Source: Sporosarcina luteola
GTDB lineage: Bacteria > Bacillota > Bacilli > Bacillales_A > Planococcaceae
Assembly: GCF_023715585.1 (NCBI RefSeq)
Contig: NZ_JAMBOK010000002.1
Span: 248,001 to 312,000, forward strand
Length of the DNA stretch: 64,000 nucleotides
Direction: 5' to 3'
Numbering within the stretch: position 1 is the stretch's first letter; the number at the start of each line of letters is the position of its first letter. Positions 8,403-18,600 of this stretch are shown piece by piece. The position numbers and the translations under genes are program-made. The notes under the pieces are model-generated. The model did not search any database, was not told the DNA's origin, and was given only the letters and a program-made list of their open reading frames with translations.

Positions 8403-8584
8403 AAATGAAAAGGGATGGGACTTTTTTATCGGGAGTCCTATTTCCCTGTTTTTGCTGCGCGAGGAACTTCGCAAGCTTTTTCGTGTCCTATAGTTGTCGG
8501 AAAAACATTGATTGTGATGGCTCAAAACGGCGAAGAGCATCAAAAACGTGTATAGTTATCAGAAATGGAATGGAGGTGTTGTAC

Positions 8585-9685
8585 ATGTTGAAAAGAGTAG
8601 TTCAAATTGGACTGCTGCTGATCGGAGGGACACTCGGCGTATTATTCTTACCGTACTTATTCACTTTATCTTCTTTTACTTCAAAGCCGATGATTGACAA
8701 TCCTTACGTAGCTGCTGTCCTAGGAGCGTTCTTGTTATATTTGCTGAGCCTTTTCATCGCGGACCCGATTGTGAATTTCATTAAGTGGATGGAAGACCGT
8801 CTGTTGAAGGCTCCCATTTTCGATTTATTATTCGGAACGATCGGTCTGATGGTCGGTTTGCTTGTTGCCTTTCTTGCAAGTTTCGGTTTAAGTGCTTTGG
8901 AAATTCCGTTCATCACATCCATCATGCCGATTGTGCTTTCCATCCTTCTTGGATACCTTGGTTTTCAGGTTGGATCAAAGAAACGTGAGGAATTTTCCCA
9001 CGCGATCTTTGCAGCTAAGAACGGCAATCCTAAGAAAAGGGATGGCGGAGAAGGGGCACAGGCGGATTCCAAGCATCATAAGATTCTGGATACGAGTGTC
9101 ATTATTGACGGAAGGATTGCGGATATCGCGTCAACAGGATTTCTGGAAGGGCTTCTCGTCGTCCCGCAATTCGTATTGACCGAGCTTCAGCACATCGCCG
9201 ATTCATCCGATTCATTAAAGCGTACAAAAGGACGGCGTGGGCTTGATGTCCTGAAGCGTCTGCAGACGGATGACGGACCGAGCATTTTTATTACCGACGA
9301 AGATTTCGCTGATGTTGCGGAAGTTGATCTCAAGCTTGTCCGTCTTGCGAAAAGCATGAATGGCCAGGTCGTGACAAACGATTTCAATCTGAATAAAGTG
9401 GCGGATCTGCACGGTGTAGCAGTATTGAACATCAATGATCTTGCAAATGCGGTGAAGCCTGTCGTCATTCCCGGTGAAGAGATGCATGTCGTCGTTATAA
9501 AGGATGGCAAGGAGCATAATCAAGGTGTCGCCTATTTGGATGATGGCACGATGATTGTGATTGAAGATGGCAGAACGCATATCGGCAATGCGATTGATGT
9601 CGTCGTAACGAGCGTACTGCAGACCTCTGCGGGCCGAATGATCTTCGCCAAGCCGAAGAACGGCAAAACTGCAAAGGCGCATTAA
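8585..9685 (+). CDS. yacL: YacL, membrane-anchored PIN/TRAM domain protein
   Basis: A 366-residue protein with four membrane helices in the first 120 residues, then a PIN nuclease fold starting ILDTSVIIDGRIADI (conserved acidic residues) and a C-terminal TRAM RNA-binding domain ending AGRMIFAKPK. It probably acts on RNA at the membrane, but the substrate is not established. The ATG at 8585 follows GGAGGTG; the open frame back to 8405 has no supporting start. The 182-nt gap before it holds no disA sequence. Confidence 0.92.
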   Translation: MLKRVVQIGLLLIGGTLGVLFLPYLFTLSSFTSKPMIDNPYVAAVLGAFLLYLLSLFIADPIVNFIKWMEDRLLKAPIFDLLFGTIGLMVGLLVAFLASFGLSALEIPFITSIMPIVLSILLGYLGFQVGSKKREEFSHAIFAAKNGNPKKRDGGEGAQADSKHHKILDTSVIIDGRIADIASTGFLEGLLVVPQFVLTELQHIADSSDSLKRTKGRRGLDVLKRLQTDDGPSIFITDEDFADVAEVDLKLVRLAKSMNGQVVTNDFNLNKVADLHGVAVLNINDLANAVKPVVIPGEEMHVVVIKDGKEHNQGVAYLDDGTMIVIEDGRTHIGNAIDVVVTSVLQTSAGRMIFAKPKNGKTAKAH

Positions 9686-9718
9686 AAGCGCATTGATGAA
9701 GAAAGATGAGGAACAAAG

Positions 9719-10417
9719 ATGAAGACATATACAGTGATGCTCCCGGCAGCTGGGAGCGGACGGCGTATGGGTGCCGGGGTCAACAAGCTATTCTTGGAGA
9801 TGGCAGGCAAGCCGATCCTCATACACACTTTGGATGTGTTCGAACAGGATCCGGATTGCGCGGGGATGATCCTCTCCGTGAAAGGCGAGGAAAAGCTCCA
9901 TATCGAAGAAATGCTCGAACGTTTCGGTATTACGAAAGTGGCACAACTCGTTGAAGGCGGAGCGGAGCGGCAGCAAAGCGTTGCGGCTTGCATTGCGGCT
10001 CATCCAAATGGAGGGGTTGTCCTCGTGCATGATGCTGCGAGGCCTTTCATCAAACGGGATGTCATCCGTGAGCTTGTAAACGTAGCCGAAGAGCATGGCG
10101 CCGCAATTGCTGGTGTCCAAGTGAAGGATACGATGAAGGTTGCGCCTGGCGGCATCGTCGAGGAGACAGTGGACCGTGCTAAGCTTTGGGCAATCCAGAC
10201 GCCGCAAGCGTTCCGCTACGACCTTTTGAAGAAAGCGTCAGAGAAAGCCGAAGCCGAGGGGTTCCTCGGTACGGATGAATCGATGATCGTGGAACGGCTG
10301 GGGCATCCGGTGAGAGTTGTAGAAAGTACGTATGACAATATTAAAATGACGACGAAGGAGGACCTCCTGTTTGGCGAGGTCCTCTTGAAACATAGACGGC
10401 AGGAGGATTTCCAATGA
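9719..10417 (+). CDS. ispD: IspD, MEP cytidylyltransferase
   Basis: The 232-residue enzyme makes 4-diphosphocytidyl-2-C-methyl-D-erythritol from MEP and CTP in the non-mevalonate isoprenoid pathway. The N-terminal nucleotide loop [16 protein letters not shown] is intact, as are the VHDAARPF and TDESMIVE blocks. A GAG-GA ribosome site precedes the ATG at 9719. The last 4 nt (ATGA) overlap ispF, indicating coupled translation of two steps of one pathway. Confidence 0.96.
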   Translation: MKTYTVMLPAAGSGRRMGAGVNKLFLEMAGKPILIHTLDVFEQDPDCAGMILSVKGEEKLHIEEMLERFGITKVAQLVEGGAERQQSVAACIAAHPNGGVVLVHDAARPFIKRDVIRELVNVAEEHGAAIAGVQVKDTMKVAPGGIVEETVDRAKLWAIQTPQAFRYDLLKKASEKAEAEGFLGTDESMIVERLGHPVRVVESTYDNIKMTTKEDLLFGEVLLKHRRQEDFQ

Positions 10418-10890
10418 TTCGGATAGGACAAGGGTTTGATGTGCATCAATTTGAGGAAGGCCGGCCATTGATCATCGGCGGCATTACCATTCCTTATGAG
10501 AGAGGATTGACAGGGCATTCGGATGCGGACGTGCTCTTGCATACAGTGACAGACGCTGCGCTCGGCGCAGTCGGGGAGGGGGATATCGGCAGGCATTTCC
10601 CCGATACGGATGAGGCATTCAAGGATGCGGATTCAGCGATCCTTCTTCAAAAAGTATGGGAGATCGTAGAGTCGAAGGGCTACCGGCTGGGCAATATCGA
10701 TTGCACGATCATGGCGCAAAAGCCGAAAATGGCCCCGCATATCGAAACGATCCGCGCGCGCATTGCAGAATTACTGAAGGCGGATGTGACACAGGTGAAT
10801 GTCAAGGCGACAACAACCGAACAACTTGGATTTGTCGGCAGGGAAGAAGGGATCGCCTCAATGGCTACTATCCTTCTCTTAAAAGATTGA
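10414..10890 (+). CDS. ispF: IspF, MECDP synthase
   Basis: The 158-residue enzyme cyclises CDP-methylerythritol phosphate to the 2,4-cyclodiphosphate. The metal ligands are visible as D9, H11 (GFDVH) and H43 ([10 protein letters not shown]), and the C-terminal [16 protein letters not shown] block is typical. It overlaps ispD by ATGA and has a strong AGGAGG ribosome site within the ispD end. Confidence 0.97.
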   Translation: MIRIGQGFDVHQFEEGRPLIIGGITIPYERGLTGHSDADVLLHTVTDAALGAVGEGDIGRHFPDTDEAFKDADSAILLQKVWEIVESKGYRLGNIDCTIMAQKPKMAPHIETIRARIAELLKADVTQVNVKATTTEQLGFVGREEGIASMATILLLKD

Positions 10891-10959
10891 GTCCTTTCAA
10901 ATTGGACGAAGCAGTGATAAAATGACACTTGAATTAATCAAGAACGGAGATGCACTCAA

Positions 10960-12423
10960 ATGACAACAGAAGTACGTGTACGTTATGCGCCGAGTCCGAC
11001 CGGCCATTTACATATCGGCGGAGCCCGGACAGCATTGTTCAATTACCTATTCGCAAAACATCATGGGGGGAAATTCATCATCCGCATCGAGGATACCGAC
11101 ACGGAACGGAATATCGAAGCGGGCGAACTTTCCCAGCTGGATAACCTGAAATGGTTGGGGATCCATCATGACGAGTCCGTCGATATTGGCGGGGAGTATG
11201 GTCCTTACCGCCAGATGGAGCGCCTTTACCTCTACACGAAATATGCCAAGGATATGCTTGACGGCGGCCAAGCTTACAAATGTTTCTGTACGACGGAGGA
11301 GTTGGAGGCGGAGCGCGAAAAGCAGAAGGCTTCAGGAATCGCAGCGCCGATGTATAGCGGGACTTGCCGCCATCTGACTGCCGATGAAGTTGCTGATAAG
11401 GAAGCTGCGGGCATGCCATACACAATCCGCATGCGGGTGCCTGAAAATGTAACCTATACAGTGGATGACCTCGTTCGTGGAGAAGTAGCATTCGAATCGA
11501 AAGACGTCGGCGACTGGGTGCTAGTGAAAGCGAACGGCATTCCGACATATAACTTCGCAGTTGTCATCGATGACCATCTGATGAAAATCTCGCACGTCTT
11601 CCGCGGCGAAGAGCACCTGACGAATACACCTAAGCAATTAATGGTGTACGATGTATTCGGCTGGGAGTATCCGCGTTTCGGGCATATGACGTTAATTGTC
11701 AATGAAGATCGTAAAAAGCTTTCGAAGCGGGATGAATCGATCATTCAATTCATTTCCCAATACAAGGACCTCGGCTATTTGCCGGAAGCGATGTTCAACT
11801 TCTTCGCATTGCTCGGCTGGTCGCCGGGCGGGGAAGAAGAGATCTTCACGCGTGATGAATTGATCAAGCTTTTCGACGAAAGCCGTCTATCCAAATCGCC
11901 ATCCATGTTCGATAAGACGAAGCTTACATGGATGAATAACCAATACGTGAAGAAGCTCAGCTTGGATGAAGTTATCGAATTGACATTGCCGCATCTTCAA
12001 GCAGCAGGACGTGTAAGCGAAGAAATGACGGAAGAAGAGCGCGACTGGGTGCACGATTTAATCGCCCTTTACCAGGCGCAGTTGAGCTATGGTGCAGAAA
12101 TCGTAGAACTGACCGCCCAATTCTTCAATGACCACTTGGAATATGATGAACAATCCAAGGAAGTCCTTTCGGGCGAACAAGTTCCGGAAGTGATGGCATC
12201 CTTCCAGCGCCAGTTAACCGCCCTTGAATCATTTGATCCTGCTTCAATTAAAGCAGCCATCAAAGAGGTGCAAAAGGAAACGGGCCATAAAGGGAAGAAT
12301 CTATTCATGCCGATCCGCGTTGTAACGACGGGGCAGACGCACGGTCCGGAATTGCCGGATTCCATCGCGTTGATCGGAAAGGAAAAAGCGGTTGAACGAG
12401 TTTCTAAATTCGCTCAGTCGTAA
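10960..12423 (+). CDS. gltX: Glutamyl-tRNA synthetase
   Basis: This 487-residue class I synthetase has the HIGH-type motif in [14 protein letters not shown] (about 9-22) and the KMSKS equivalent KLSKRDE (about 251-257). Bacillales GltX charges both tRNA-Glu and tRNA-Gln, the latter corrected by GatCAB; that non-discriminating role is inferred from lineage. Both tRNA substrates are encoded at the far end of this window. The ATG at 10960 follows ACGGAGA. Confidence 0.96.
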   Translation: MTTEVRVRYAPSPTGHLHIGGARTALFNYLFAKHHGGKFIIRIEDTDTERNIEAGELSQLDNLKWLGIHHDESVDIGGEYGPYRQMERLYLYTKYAKDMLDGGQAYKCFCTTEELEAEREKQKASGIAAPMYSGTCRHLTADEVADKEAAGMPYTIRMRVPENVTYTVDDLVRGEVAFESKDVGDWVLVKANGIPTYNFAVVIDDHLMKISHVFRGEEHLTNTPKQLMVYDVFGWEYPRFGHMTLIVNEDRKKLSKRDESIIQFISQYKDLGYLPEAMFNFFALLGWSPGGEEEIFTRDELIKLFDESRLSKSPSMFDKTKLTWMNNQYVKKLSLDEVIELTLPHLQAAGRVSEEMTEEERDWVHDLIALYQAQLSYGAEIVELTAQFFNDHLEYDEQSKEVLSGEQVPEVMASFQRQLTALESFDPASIKAAIKEVQKETGHKGKNLFMPIRVVTTGQTHGPELPDSIALIGKEKAVERVSKFAQS

Positions 12424-12432
12424 TTGATTTAG

Positions 12433-12460
12433 TTGACTTTAGGCATTTTCTAGGTACAAT
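12433..12460 (+). promoter_or_regulatory. Promoter of the cysE-cysS T-box transcript
   Basis: TTGACT (12433-12438) and TACAAT (12455-12460) are 16 nt apart, just upstream of the T-box leader. Confidence 0.65.
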
Positions 12461-12474
12461 TAACGTACATTCAT

Positions 12475-12730
12475 GTAAAAGAACGAAAGCTTTGACAAGG
12501 AGAAGTACACATCGCATGTTCTTCAGAGAGGGTCATCACCGGCTGCAAGTGACCCGTGCCTCTGCAATGTGGAAATGCCCCTTTGAGCGCCGTGCCGAAC
12601 GAAGAAGTAGGCCGGACGCATCGCCAGCGTTACAGGCGTCAAGCGGGAAGGGGATTATACCTCCTTTCAAGCGGAGTGGAACCGCGCATTCGATGCGTCT
12701 CTGTCTAGTTATGGACAGGGGCGCTTTTTG
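12475..12730 (+). ncRNA. T-box riboswitch (tRNA-Cys sensing)
   Basis: The leader contains the T-box core GAGTGGAACCGCG (12674-12686), an AAGGAGAAGTA stem I start, and a GGGTCA/TGACCC distal stem. A TGC cysteine triplet at 12563-12565 is a candidate specifier. The terminator follows. T-boxes bind uncharged tRNA and permit readthrough when the amino acid is scarce; the downstream cysE-cysS genes make cysteine specificity very likely, although the specifier pairing was not modelled. Confidence 0.93.
12695..12729 (+). terminator. T-box terminator
   Basis: GCGTCTCTGTC (12695-12705) pairs over 11 positions, with G-T pairs, to GACAGGGGCGC (12713-12723), followed by TTTTT. It is the off state of the T-box. 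Confidence 0.9.
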
Positions 12731-12764
12731 CGTTCATGAAAGATTGGAACGGGGGTCAAAAACA

Positions 12765-13433
12765 GTGTTTCGTAGGATGAAGGAAGACATCCATTGCATA
12801 TTTGAACAAGATCCGGCCGCGCGTAGCACGTTCGAGGTGGTGCTTACGTATTCCGGCCTCCACGCAGTGTGGGCGCACCGGATCGCACACGCGCTCTATA
12901 AGAAGAACCTGTTGTTTCTGGCAAGGCTCATCTCCCAGATTAGCCGATTTTTCACAGGCATTGAAATCCATCCGGGCGCGACGATTGGCAGGCGTCTGTT
13001 CATTGACCACGGCATGGGGATCGTCATAGGTGAGACTTGTGAAATCGGCGATGACGTAACCTTATACCAAGGTGTGACATTGGGGGGGACTGGCAAGGAA
13101 AAAGGAAAGCGTCACCCGACTCTTGGCAATAATGTACTTGTAGCTTCGGGAGCGAAAGTGCTCGGCTCCATTACAATTGGTGATAACAGTAAGATCGGTG
13201 CAGGGTCTGTTGTTCTGATTGATGTACCGGACGATTCGACAGTTGTCGGAATTCCTGGCAAAGTCGTCATAACGAATGGCGTACGGGTGAAGGATAAACA
13301 TGATCACCAAAACTTGCCGGACCCGGTTGCGGATACGTGCAACCGGTTGGAAGAAGAAATTGCATATTTGAAACGACGGATTGAAGAACTTGAGAAGAAA
13401 GAAGGGAAAACCGATGAGTATTCAAATATATAA
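12765..13433 (+). CDS. cysE: Serine O-acetyltransferase
   Basis: The 222-residue enzyme makes O-acetylserine, the precursor of cysteine. It shows an N-terminal helical region and a left-handed beta-helix of hexapeptide repeats, with [18 protein letters not shown] carrying the catalytic histidine and [14 protein letters not shown] the CoA loop. The GTG at 12765 has GGGGGTC 7 nt upstream and gives the usual family N-terminus; the frame back to 12492 runs through the T-box and is not translated. It overlaps cysS by 20 nt. Confidence 0.95.
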   Translation: MFRRMKEDIHCIFEQDPAARSTFEVVLTYSGLHAVWAHRIAHALYKKNLLFLARLISQISRFFTGIEIHPGATIGRRLFIDHGMGIVIGETCEIGDDVTLYQGVTLGGTGKEKGKRHPTLGNNVLVASGAKVLGSITIGDNSKIGAGSVVLIDVPDDSTVVGIPGKVVITNGVRVKDKHDHQNLPDPVADTCNRLEEEIAYLKRRIEELEKKEGKTDEYSNI

Positions 13434-14811
13434 TACATTGACACGGAAGAAGGAGCCTTTCATTCCACTGGAGGAAGGGAAAGTAAAAATGTATGTGTGC
13501 GGACCGACCGTCTACAACTACATTCATATCGGGAATGCAAGACCGGTCATCGTGTTTGATACAGTCCGCAGGTATTTGCAGTATAGCGGCTATGACGTCA
13601 ATTATGTGTCCAACTTCACAGATGTCGACGACAAAATCATCAACACGGCGAATGAGCTGGGTGAAGAGGTCGGGGAATTGACCGAACGCTTCATCAATGC
13701 GTATTTCGAGGATGTCGGAGCTCTCGGCTGCGGCAAAGCGGATGCCCATCCGCGTGTGACGGAGCATATCGACGACATTGTCGCTTTCATCAAAGTGCTG
13801 GTTGAAAAAGGTTACGCTTATGAAGCGCAAGGTGATGTCTATTACAGGACGCGCAAGTTCGACGGTTACGGCAAACTGTCCCATCAGTCGATCGATGAGC
13901 TGAGGGTAGGTGCGCGCATCGAAGAGAGCGGCATTAAAGAGAATTCTCTCGATTTCGCCTTATGGAAAGCGGCGAAGGAAGGGGAAATTGCTTGGGAGAG
14001 CCCGTGGGGTAAAGGTCGTCCGGGCTGGCATATCGAGTGTTCTGTCATGGCGAGGGAGCATTTGGGCGATACGATCGACATCCATGCGGGCGGGCAGGAT
14101 CTGACATTCCCGCACCACGAGAATGAAATTGCGCAGTCTGAAGCGATGACTGGGAAGCAGTTCGCCCGGTACTGGATGCATAACGGCTATATTAATATCG
14201 ATAATGAAAAGATGTCGAAGTCGCTCGGGAATTTCATTCTCGTCCACGATATCCGGAAACAGATCGATCCGAAGGTGCTCCGTTTCTTCATGCTGTCCGT
14301 TCATTACCGTCATCCGGTCAACTTCTCGCAAGATCTCGTCGAAAGCGCGGCAAATGGCTTAGACCGCATCCAAACGGCGTATAACAACTTAAAGCACCGA
14401 TTGGGCACGTCCGCTGATTTGGGCGACCAGCAGGACATCTGGACGCATAAGGTTGATGAGGCCGTCCGCCTGTTTGAAACTGCAATGGATGACGATTTCA
14501 ATACGGCAAATGCTATAGCCGCCGTTTTCGAACTCGTAAAAACGGCTAACGTCTATTTATTGGAGAAAAACACACAAACAGCCGTACTCGACTATTTCAT
14601 TTCAGCATTTGACCGACTGATGGAAGTTCTCGGCTTGCCGTTCAACGGGGAGGAACTGTTGGACGAGGAAATTGAAGGGCTTATCGAGGAGCGCTTGACT
14701 GCTCGCAAAGAACGGAATTTCAGCCGTGCAGACGAAATTAGGGATCTATTGAAGGAAAAAGGGATCATCCTGGAGGATACCGCCCAAGGCACGCGGTGGA
14801 AGAGAGGATGA
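13414..14811 (+). CDS. cysS: Cysteinyl-tRNA synthetase
   Basis: The 465-residue class I enzyme charges tRNA-Cys. Visible features are the zinc-site cysteine and HIGH motif in [17 protein letters not shown], the zinc-ligand region [16 protein letters not shown], and KMSKSLGNF. The ATG at 13414 lies inside cysE; upstream in-frame codons are disfavoured by comparison with relatives. It is co-transcribed with cysE under the T-box, so charging capacity and cysteine supply rise together. Confidence 0.96.
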   Translation: MSIQIYNTLTRKKEPFIPLEEGKVKMYVCGPTVYNYIHIGNARPVIVFDTVRRYLQYSGYDVNYVSNFTDVDDKIINTANELGEEVGELTERFINAYFEDVGALGCGKADAHPRVTEHIDDIVAFIKVLVEKGYAYEAQGDVYYRTRKFDGYGKLSHQSIDELRVGARIEESGIKENSLDFALWKAAKEGEIAWESPWGKGRPGWHIECSVMAREHLGDTIDIHAGGQDLTFPHHENEIAQSEAMTGKQFARYWMHNGYINIDNEKMSKSLGNFILVHDIRKQIDPKVLRFFMLSVHYRHPVNFSQDLVESAANGLDRIQTAYNNLKHRLGTSADLGDQQDIWTHKVDEAVRLFETAMDDDFNTANAIAAVFELVKTANVYLLEKNTQTAVLDYFISAFDRLMEVLGLPFNGEELLDEEIEGLIEERLTARKERNFSRADEIRDLLKEKGIILEDTAQGTRWKRG

Positions 14812-15239
14812 ACGATGTGTATACGTTGCGTGACATCGATGTAAAGCAACTGAACGCACTTGCACTCGCCTATATGGGGGATGCGGTTTACGAGCAGGCG
14901 GTCCGCGAGCACTTGCTGCGCTCTGGCCGCGTGAAGCCGAACATTCTCCATAAAGAGGCGACGCGGTATGTCTCCGCAAAAGCGCAGGCCTCCGCTGTAA
15001 AGATGATGCAGGAAACAGGCTTCCTGACCGAAGAGGAGGAAGCGGTCCTGCGTCGCGGACGGAATGCGAAGTCCGGCTCGGTACCGAAGAATACAGACGT
15101 GGTAACGTATAATTACAGTTCCGGATTCGAGGCGGTCCTCGGTTATTTATATCTGCTTGGGAGAACTGAACGGGTCGGGGAAATCATTGGGAATACAATG
15201 CAGTTCATCGAAAATCCTAACGAGGAGGGCGCATCATGA
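14808..15239 (+). CDS. mrnC: Mini-ribonuclease III
   Basis: The 143-residue protein is an RNase III catalytic domain without the double-stranded RNA-binding domain; YMGDAVYE carries the catalytic acidic residues. In B. subtilis it matures the ends of 23S rRNA. The ATG at 14808 overlaps the cysS stop as ATGA; a GTG at 14796 is possible but less likely. Confidence 0.94.
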   Translation: MNDVYTLRDIDVKQLNALALAYMGDAVYEQAVREHLLRSGRVKPNILHKEATRYVSAKAQASAVKMMQETGFLTEEEEAVLRRGRNAKSGSVPKNTDVVTYNYSSGFEAVLGYLYLLGRTERVGEIIGNTMQFIENPNEEGAS

Positions 15240-15994
15240 CAAATCAGGAATCAGAATTGATCGGCGGCAAAAACCCAGTCGTGGAAGCACTTCGTTCCGG
15301 CAGGGAACTGAATAAGATCTGGATTGCCGAAGGGTTGAATAAAAAAAGCATCGGGGAGATTTTGTCCCTCGCGAAACAATCGGGAATCATCGTCCAAGCG
15401 GTGCCGAAACAGAAGCTGGACGGCATGCTAGACGTGAATCATCAAGGCATCATCGCCTCGGTTGCCGCCTACTCTTATGCAGAGCTCGATGATTTGTTTG
15501 CGGTCGCGAAAGACCGCGGCGAGGACCCGTTTTTCCTCATCCTGGATGAACTGGAAGACCCGCATAATCTGGGCTCGATACTCAGGACGGCGGATGCCTC
15601 TGGCGTGCACGGCATCATCATCCCGAAACGGCGCTCTGTCGGTTTGACAGGGGTTGTCGCAAAAGCTTCGACTGGGGCGATCGAGCATATTCCGGTCGTC
15701 CGTGTGAACAACCTCTCCCAGACGGTGGAAGAATTGAAGAAGGCGGGAGTCTGGATTGCTGGGACGGACGCTCAAGGTTCGCAAGATTATCGTTCGATGG
15801 ATGCCACCCTGCCACTTGCCATCATCATCGGCAGCGAGGGTAAAGGGATGTCCCGCATCTTAAAGGAGAAATGTGACTTCCTCTATCATCTGCCGATGGT
15901 CGGGCATGTAACATCATTGAATGCCTCTGTCGCAGCATCCTTGCTAATGTACGAAGTGTTACGGAAACGCAAGCCCTTAACGCCGGGGTCATGA
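15236..15994 (+). CDS. rlmB: 23S rRNA 2'-O-ribose methyltransferase, SpoU family
   Basis: This 252-residue SPOUT enzyme has an N-terminal substrate-binding domain and the three knot motifs: [23 protein letters not shown] and [17 protein letters not shown]. RlmB is known to methylate G2251 of 23S rRNA. It overlaps mrnC and rae1 by ATGA on each side, so the three RNA-processing genes are tightly coupled. Confidence 0.93.
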   Translation: MTNQESELIGGKNPVVEALRSGRELNKIWIAEGLNKKSIGEILSLAKQSGIIVQAVPKQKLDGMLDVNHQGIIASVAAYSYAELDDLFAVAKDRGEDPFFLILDELEDPHNLGSILRTADASGVHGIIIPKRRSVGLTGVVAKASTGAIEHIPVVRVNNLSQTVEELKKAGVWIAGTDAQGSQDYRSMDATLPLAIIIGSEGKGMSRILKEKCDFLYHLPMVGHVTSLNASVAASLLMYEVLRKRKPLTPGS

Positions 15995-16506
15995 AAAAGG
16001 ATATATTGCTCGTCGATGGATATAACATCATCGGGGCATGGCAGGAATTGAGTAAGCTGAAGCTTGTAAGCCTTGCCGAAGCCCGCGACCGGCTTATTGA
16101 AAGAATGGCCGAATACAAGGCGCATACGGGATGGCGAGTCATCGTCCTGTTTGATGCGCACTTGATGCGGGGGACTGAAAAGAAGAACTGGAAGCATAAT
16201 GTCGAAGTCGTTTTCACCCGTGAAAATGAAACTGCCGATGAGCGGATCGAAAAGTTGGTATCCGAGCTGAGCGGGCGCCGGGTCCAAATCCACGTAGCCA
16301 CCTCCGATTTGACGGAGCAATGGGTCATTTTTGCGCAAGGCGCACTGCGGAAATCGGCTCGCGAACTAGAAATTGAAATGAATGAAATCGATAAATTGAT
16401 CACAAAAAAAGTGAAAGAAATCCAAGAGGAAAGGCCGTTCTCCAAGATTCAACTGTCCGACGAGGTGGCAGAAATATTTGAAAAATGGCGTCGCGGAATG
16501 AAATGA
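15991..16506 (+). CDS. rae1: Rae1 (YacP), ribosome-associated NYN endoribonuclease
   Basis: The 171-residue protein starts with LLVDGYNIIGAW, the first acidic motif of the NYN/PIN-like fold, and contains VIVLFDAH and ATSDLTEQ with the other conserved acidic residues. B. subtilis Rae1 cuts mRNA in the ribosomal A site in a translation-dependent manner. It overlaps rlmB by ATGA and ends its operon. Confidence 0.93.
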   Translation: MKKDILLVDGYNIIGAWQELSKLKLVSLAEARDRLIERMAEYKAHTGWRVIVLFDAHLMRGTEKKNWKHNVEVVFTRENETADERIEKLVSELSGRRVQIHVATSDLTEQWVIFAQGALRKSARELEIEMNEIDKLITKKVKEIQEERPFSKIQLSDEVAEIFEKWRRGMK

Positions 16507-16510
16507 ACGG

Positions 16511-16540
16511 TTGACGTAAAAATTTTCCATACGGTATACT
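16511..16540 (+). promoter_or_regulatory. sigH promoter
   Basis: TTGACG (16511-16516) and TATACT (16535-16540) with an 18-nt spacer. An AbrB-controlled SigA promoter lies at this position in B. subtilis; AbrB control here is inference. Confidence 0.7.
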
Positions 16541-16575
16541 AATTGAAATGGCAATAACGAATCGGGGTGTGGTGA

Positions 16576-17226
16576 TTGGCGGGAAATGTTTACGTTCAAG
16601 GGGGACCATCTGATTTCACCGGGCTATCCGATGAAGAGCTTTTAGTTCGTATTCATGAGGGCAGCACGGACGCACTGGATTTTCTTATTACCAAATATCA
16701 ATCTTTCGTTAAAATGAAAGCGCGCTCATATTTCATGATGGGCGGTGACCGGGAGGATATCATTCAGGAAGGGATGATCGGCCTCTATAAAGCGATCCGC
16801 GATTTCAGAACGGATCGGCTTGCTTCATTCCGGGCATTTGCTGAGCTGTGTATCACCAGGCAAATCATTACAGCCATCAAGACGGCGACAAGGCAGAAGC
16901 ACATTCCCCTGAATACTTCGGTATCTTTGGACAAGCCTGTATTCGATGAAGAATCCGACCGTACATTGCTAGATGTCCTCACCGGATCAGTGCTCGATGA
17001 TCCAGAGGATTTGATGATCCATAAGGAAGAATTCATCCATATGGAAGGGGAAATCAATAAAGTGTTGAGTGGACTCGAAAAGCAGGTCCTATCACTCTAT
17101 TTGGAAGGTCAATCCTATCAGGAGATTTCGGACGAATTGAATCGACAAGTCAAATCCGTGGACAATGCACTCCAGCGCATCAAGCGCAAACTGGAACGTC
17201 ACATGCAAGTGGATGTCGTGCATTGA
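16576..17226 (+). CDS. sigH: RNA polymerase sigma-H factor
   Basis: The 216-residue sigma-70 family factor drives early sporulation and transition-state genes. Region 2 (DREDIIQEGMIGLYKAIRDF with the ARSYF segment) and region 4 (SYQEISDELNRQVKSVDNALQR helix-turn-helix, near the C-terminus) are intact. Translation appears to start at TTG 16576 behind GGGGTGTGGTGA. It has its own promoter, and is one of several signs that the organism sporulates. Confidence 0.95.
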   Translation: MAGNVYVQGGPSDFTGLSDEELLVRIHEGSTDALDFLITKYQSFVKMKARSYFMMGGDREDIIQEGMIGLYKAIRDFRTDRLASFRAFAELCITRQIITAIKTATRQKHIPLNTSVSLDKPVFDEESDRTLLDVLTGSVLDDPEDLMIHKEEFIHMEGEINKVLSGLEKQVLSLYLEGQSYQEISDELNRQVKSVDNALQRIKRKLERHMQVDVVH

Positions 17227-17265
17227 AGCATGTCCGTGACAGTCTGCCAATCAATTTCCATCCTG

Positions 17266-17294
17266 TTGACATCATGAAAATTAGATGGTACTCT
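17266..17294 (+). promoter_or_regulatory. Promoter of rpmG-secE-nusG
   Basis: A consensus TTGACA (17266-17271) and TACTCT (17289-17294) with a 17-nt spacer. Confidence 0.7.
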
Positions 17295-17363
17295 TTAGCA
17301 AGGCAATGACTATATACGTAGACTGTCGACAATAGTTGCACGATGGAAATTCAAGGTGAAGAA

Positions 17364-17513
17364 ATGTCTAAAAAACTGATTTTATGCTGTGATCGCTGCG
17401 GGTCACGAAACTACGTCATCCCTACGGGGAATAAACAGACAACAGTCCGGTTTACAGTGAAGAAGTTTTGCAATCAATGCAATGAACATACAGAGCATAA
17501 ACAAACAATCTAG
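17364..17513 (+). CDS. rpmG: 50S ribosomal protein L33, zinc form
   Basis: This 49-residue protein, too short for many gene finders, has CxxC pairs at C9/C12 and C36/C39, making it the zinc-binding (C+) type of L33. AAGGTGA lies just before the ATG at 17364. It precedes secE as rpmGB does in B. subtilis. Confidence 0.93.
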   Translation: MSKKLILCCDRCGSRNYVIPTGNKQTTVRFTVKKFCNQCNEHTEHKQTI

Positions 17514-17553
17514 TGGCAGTACTATATTTTAGTATTCGGAGGTCTACGACTGA

Positions 17554-17739
17554 ATGGGTAAGATAACCGGCTTTTTAAAAGATGTCGTCTCTGAAATGCG
17601 GAAAGTCAGCTGGCCGAAAAAGAAAGAACTGACACGTTATACGATCGTTGTTATCACGACAGTCGTTTTCATGGCAGTTTATTTTGGTCTAGTCGATTTG
17701 GGCATTTCAAAAGCAATGGAATGGTATATTGCGTTATAA
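17554..17739 (+). CDS. secE: SecE preprotein translocase subunit
   Basis: The 61-residue protein has the conserved amphipathic EMRKVSWPKKKELTRYT segment and one membrane helix (about residues 30-50), the minimal Gram-positive SecE. It clamps SecY, which is encoded at 44008. GGAGGT lies upstream of the ATG. Confidence 0.95.
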   Translation: MGKITGFLKDVVSEMRKVSWPKKKELTRYTIVVITTVVFMAVYFGLVDLGISKAMEWYIAL

Positions 17740-17773
17740 TAGGACAGCATGAATAATCCTTGTTGAAAAATAT

Positions 17774-17802
17774 CCCGTCTTGTCACATGAACGGGTTTTT
17801 TC
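17774..17802 (+). terminator. Hairpin between secE and nusG
   Basis: CCCGT (17774-17778) pairs with ACGGG (17791-17795), followed by TTTTTT. The stem is only 5 bp, so a partial terminator or attenuator is more likely than a full stop. Confidence 0.55.
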
Positions 17803-17891
17803 ATTTCTCGGAAAAAATTATAGAGCCTTTGGCAAACATACGAGTAATGCAGTTCAGAAAAGGAGGGACGGACACACAGTCCTACGTCATT

Positions 17892-18431
17892 ATGGAAATG
17901 GAGAAAAATTGGTACGTCGTCCACACGTATTCAGGATATGAAAACAAGGTGAAAGCCAACCTGGAAAAACGCGTCGAGACGATGGGTATGCAAGATAAAA
18001 TATTCCGCGTCGTCATCCCTGAAGAACAGGAAACGGACTTCAAAGACGGTAAAAAGCGGACAGTCATGAAAAAGACATTCCCGGGGTATGTCCTCGTGGA
18101 AATCATCATGACGGATGATTCCTGGTACGTCGTCCGGAACACGCCTGGAGTCACGGGCTTCATCGGTTCTTCAGGCGGTGGTGCAAAACCAACGCCGCTC
18201 TTACCGGAAGAGGTCGATTTCATCCTTAAACAAATGGGCATGAAAGAACGGAAAGCCGAAGCTGACTTCCAAATCGGCGAAATGATCGAGGTGCTTGAAG
18301 GGCCATTCGCGCACTTCCAAGGGAAAGTTGAAGAGATCGATCAGGACAAAGGGAAGGTCCGCGTTTCTGTCGACATGTTCGGAAGAGAAACGATCATGGA
18401 ACTTGACTTTGAACAAGTTGAAAAAATATAA
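17892..18431 (+). CDS. nusG: NusG transcription elongation factor
   Basis: The 179-residue protein starts EKNWYVVHTYSGYENKVKANL (NGN domain) and ends with a KOW domain (GPFAHFQGKVEEIDQDKGKVRV). It binds RNA polymerase and links it to Rho or ribosomes. The start at 17892 or 17898 is set by homology: the only good ribosome site, AGGAGG at 17861, is about 25 nt away. A small hairpin (GGGAC/GTCCT) between them could shorten that distance. Confidence 0.94.
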   Translation: MEMEKNWYVVHTYSGYENKVKANLEKRVETMGMQDKIFRVVIPEEQETDFKDGKKRTVMKKTFPGYVLVEIIMTDDSWYVVRNTPGVTGFIGSSGGGAKPTPLLPEEVDFILKQMGMKERKAEADFQIGEMIEVLEGPFAHFQGKVEEIDQDKGKVRVSVDMFGRETIMELDFEQVEKI

Positions 18432-18442
18432 GAGATTACCAC

Positions 18443-18471
18443 TTGCAAGACAAGCATAATAGTGGTATCAT
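18443..18471 (+). promoter_or_regulatory. Promoter of rplK-rplA
   Basis: TTGCAA (18443-18448) and TATCAT (18466-18471) with a 17-nt spacer, giving a leader of roughly 120 nt before rplK. Confidence 0.6.
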
Positions 18472-18600
18472 TTCAAAGGTCAGACTGTAATCAAAACAGA
18501 CTGGACGGATTAACCAAATTCTACCGGGCGACCGGCAGGCACATATTGAGTGGGAGGGGCAACCCAATTACCACATCACGGACTTAAGGAGGTGTGTCTC

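Noticed and set aside
8405..8584. N-terminal extension of yacL
   Set aside because: The stretch is cysteine-rich, unlike the family, and the ATG at 8585 has a strong ribosome site.
12492..12764. N-terminal extension of cysE
   Set aside because: The frame runs through the T-box core and its terminator; GTG 12765 has a ribosome site and fits the family N-terminus.
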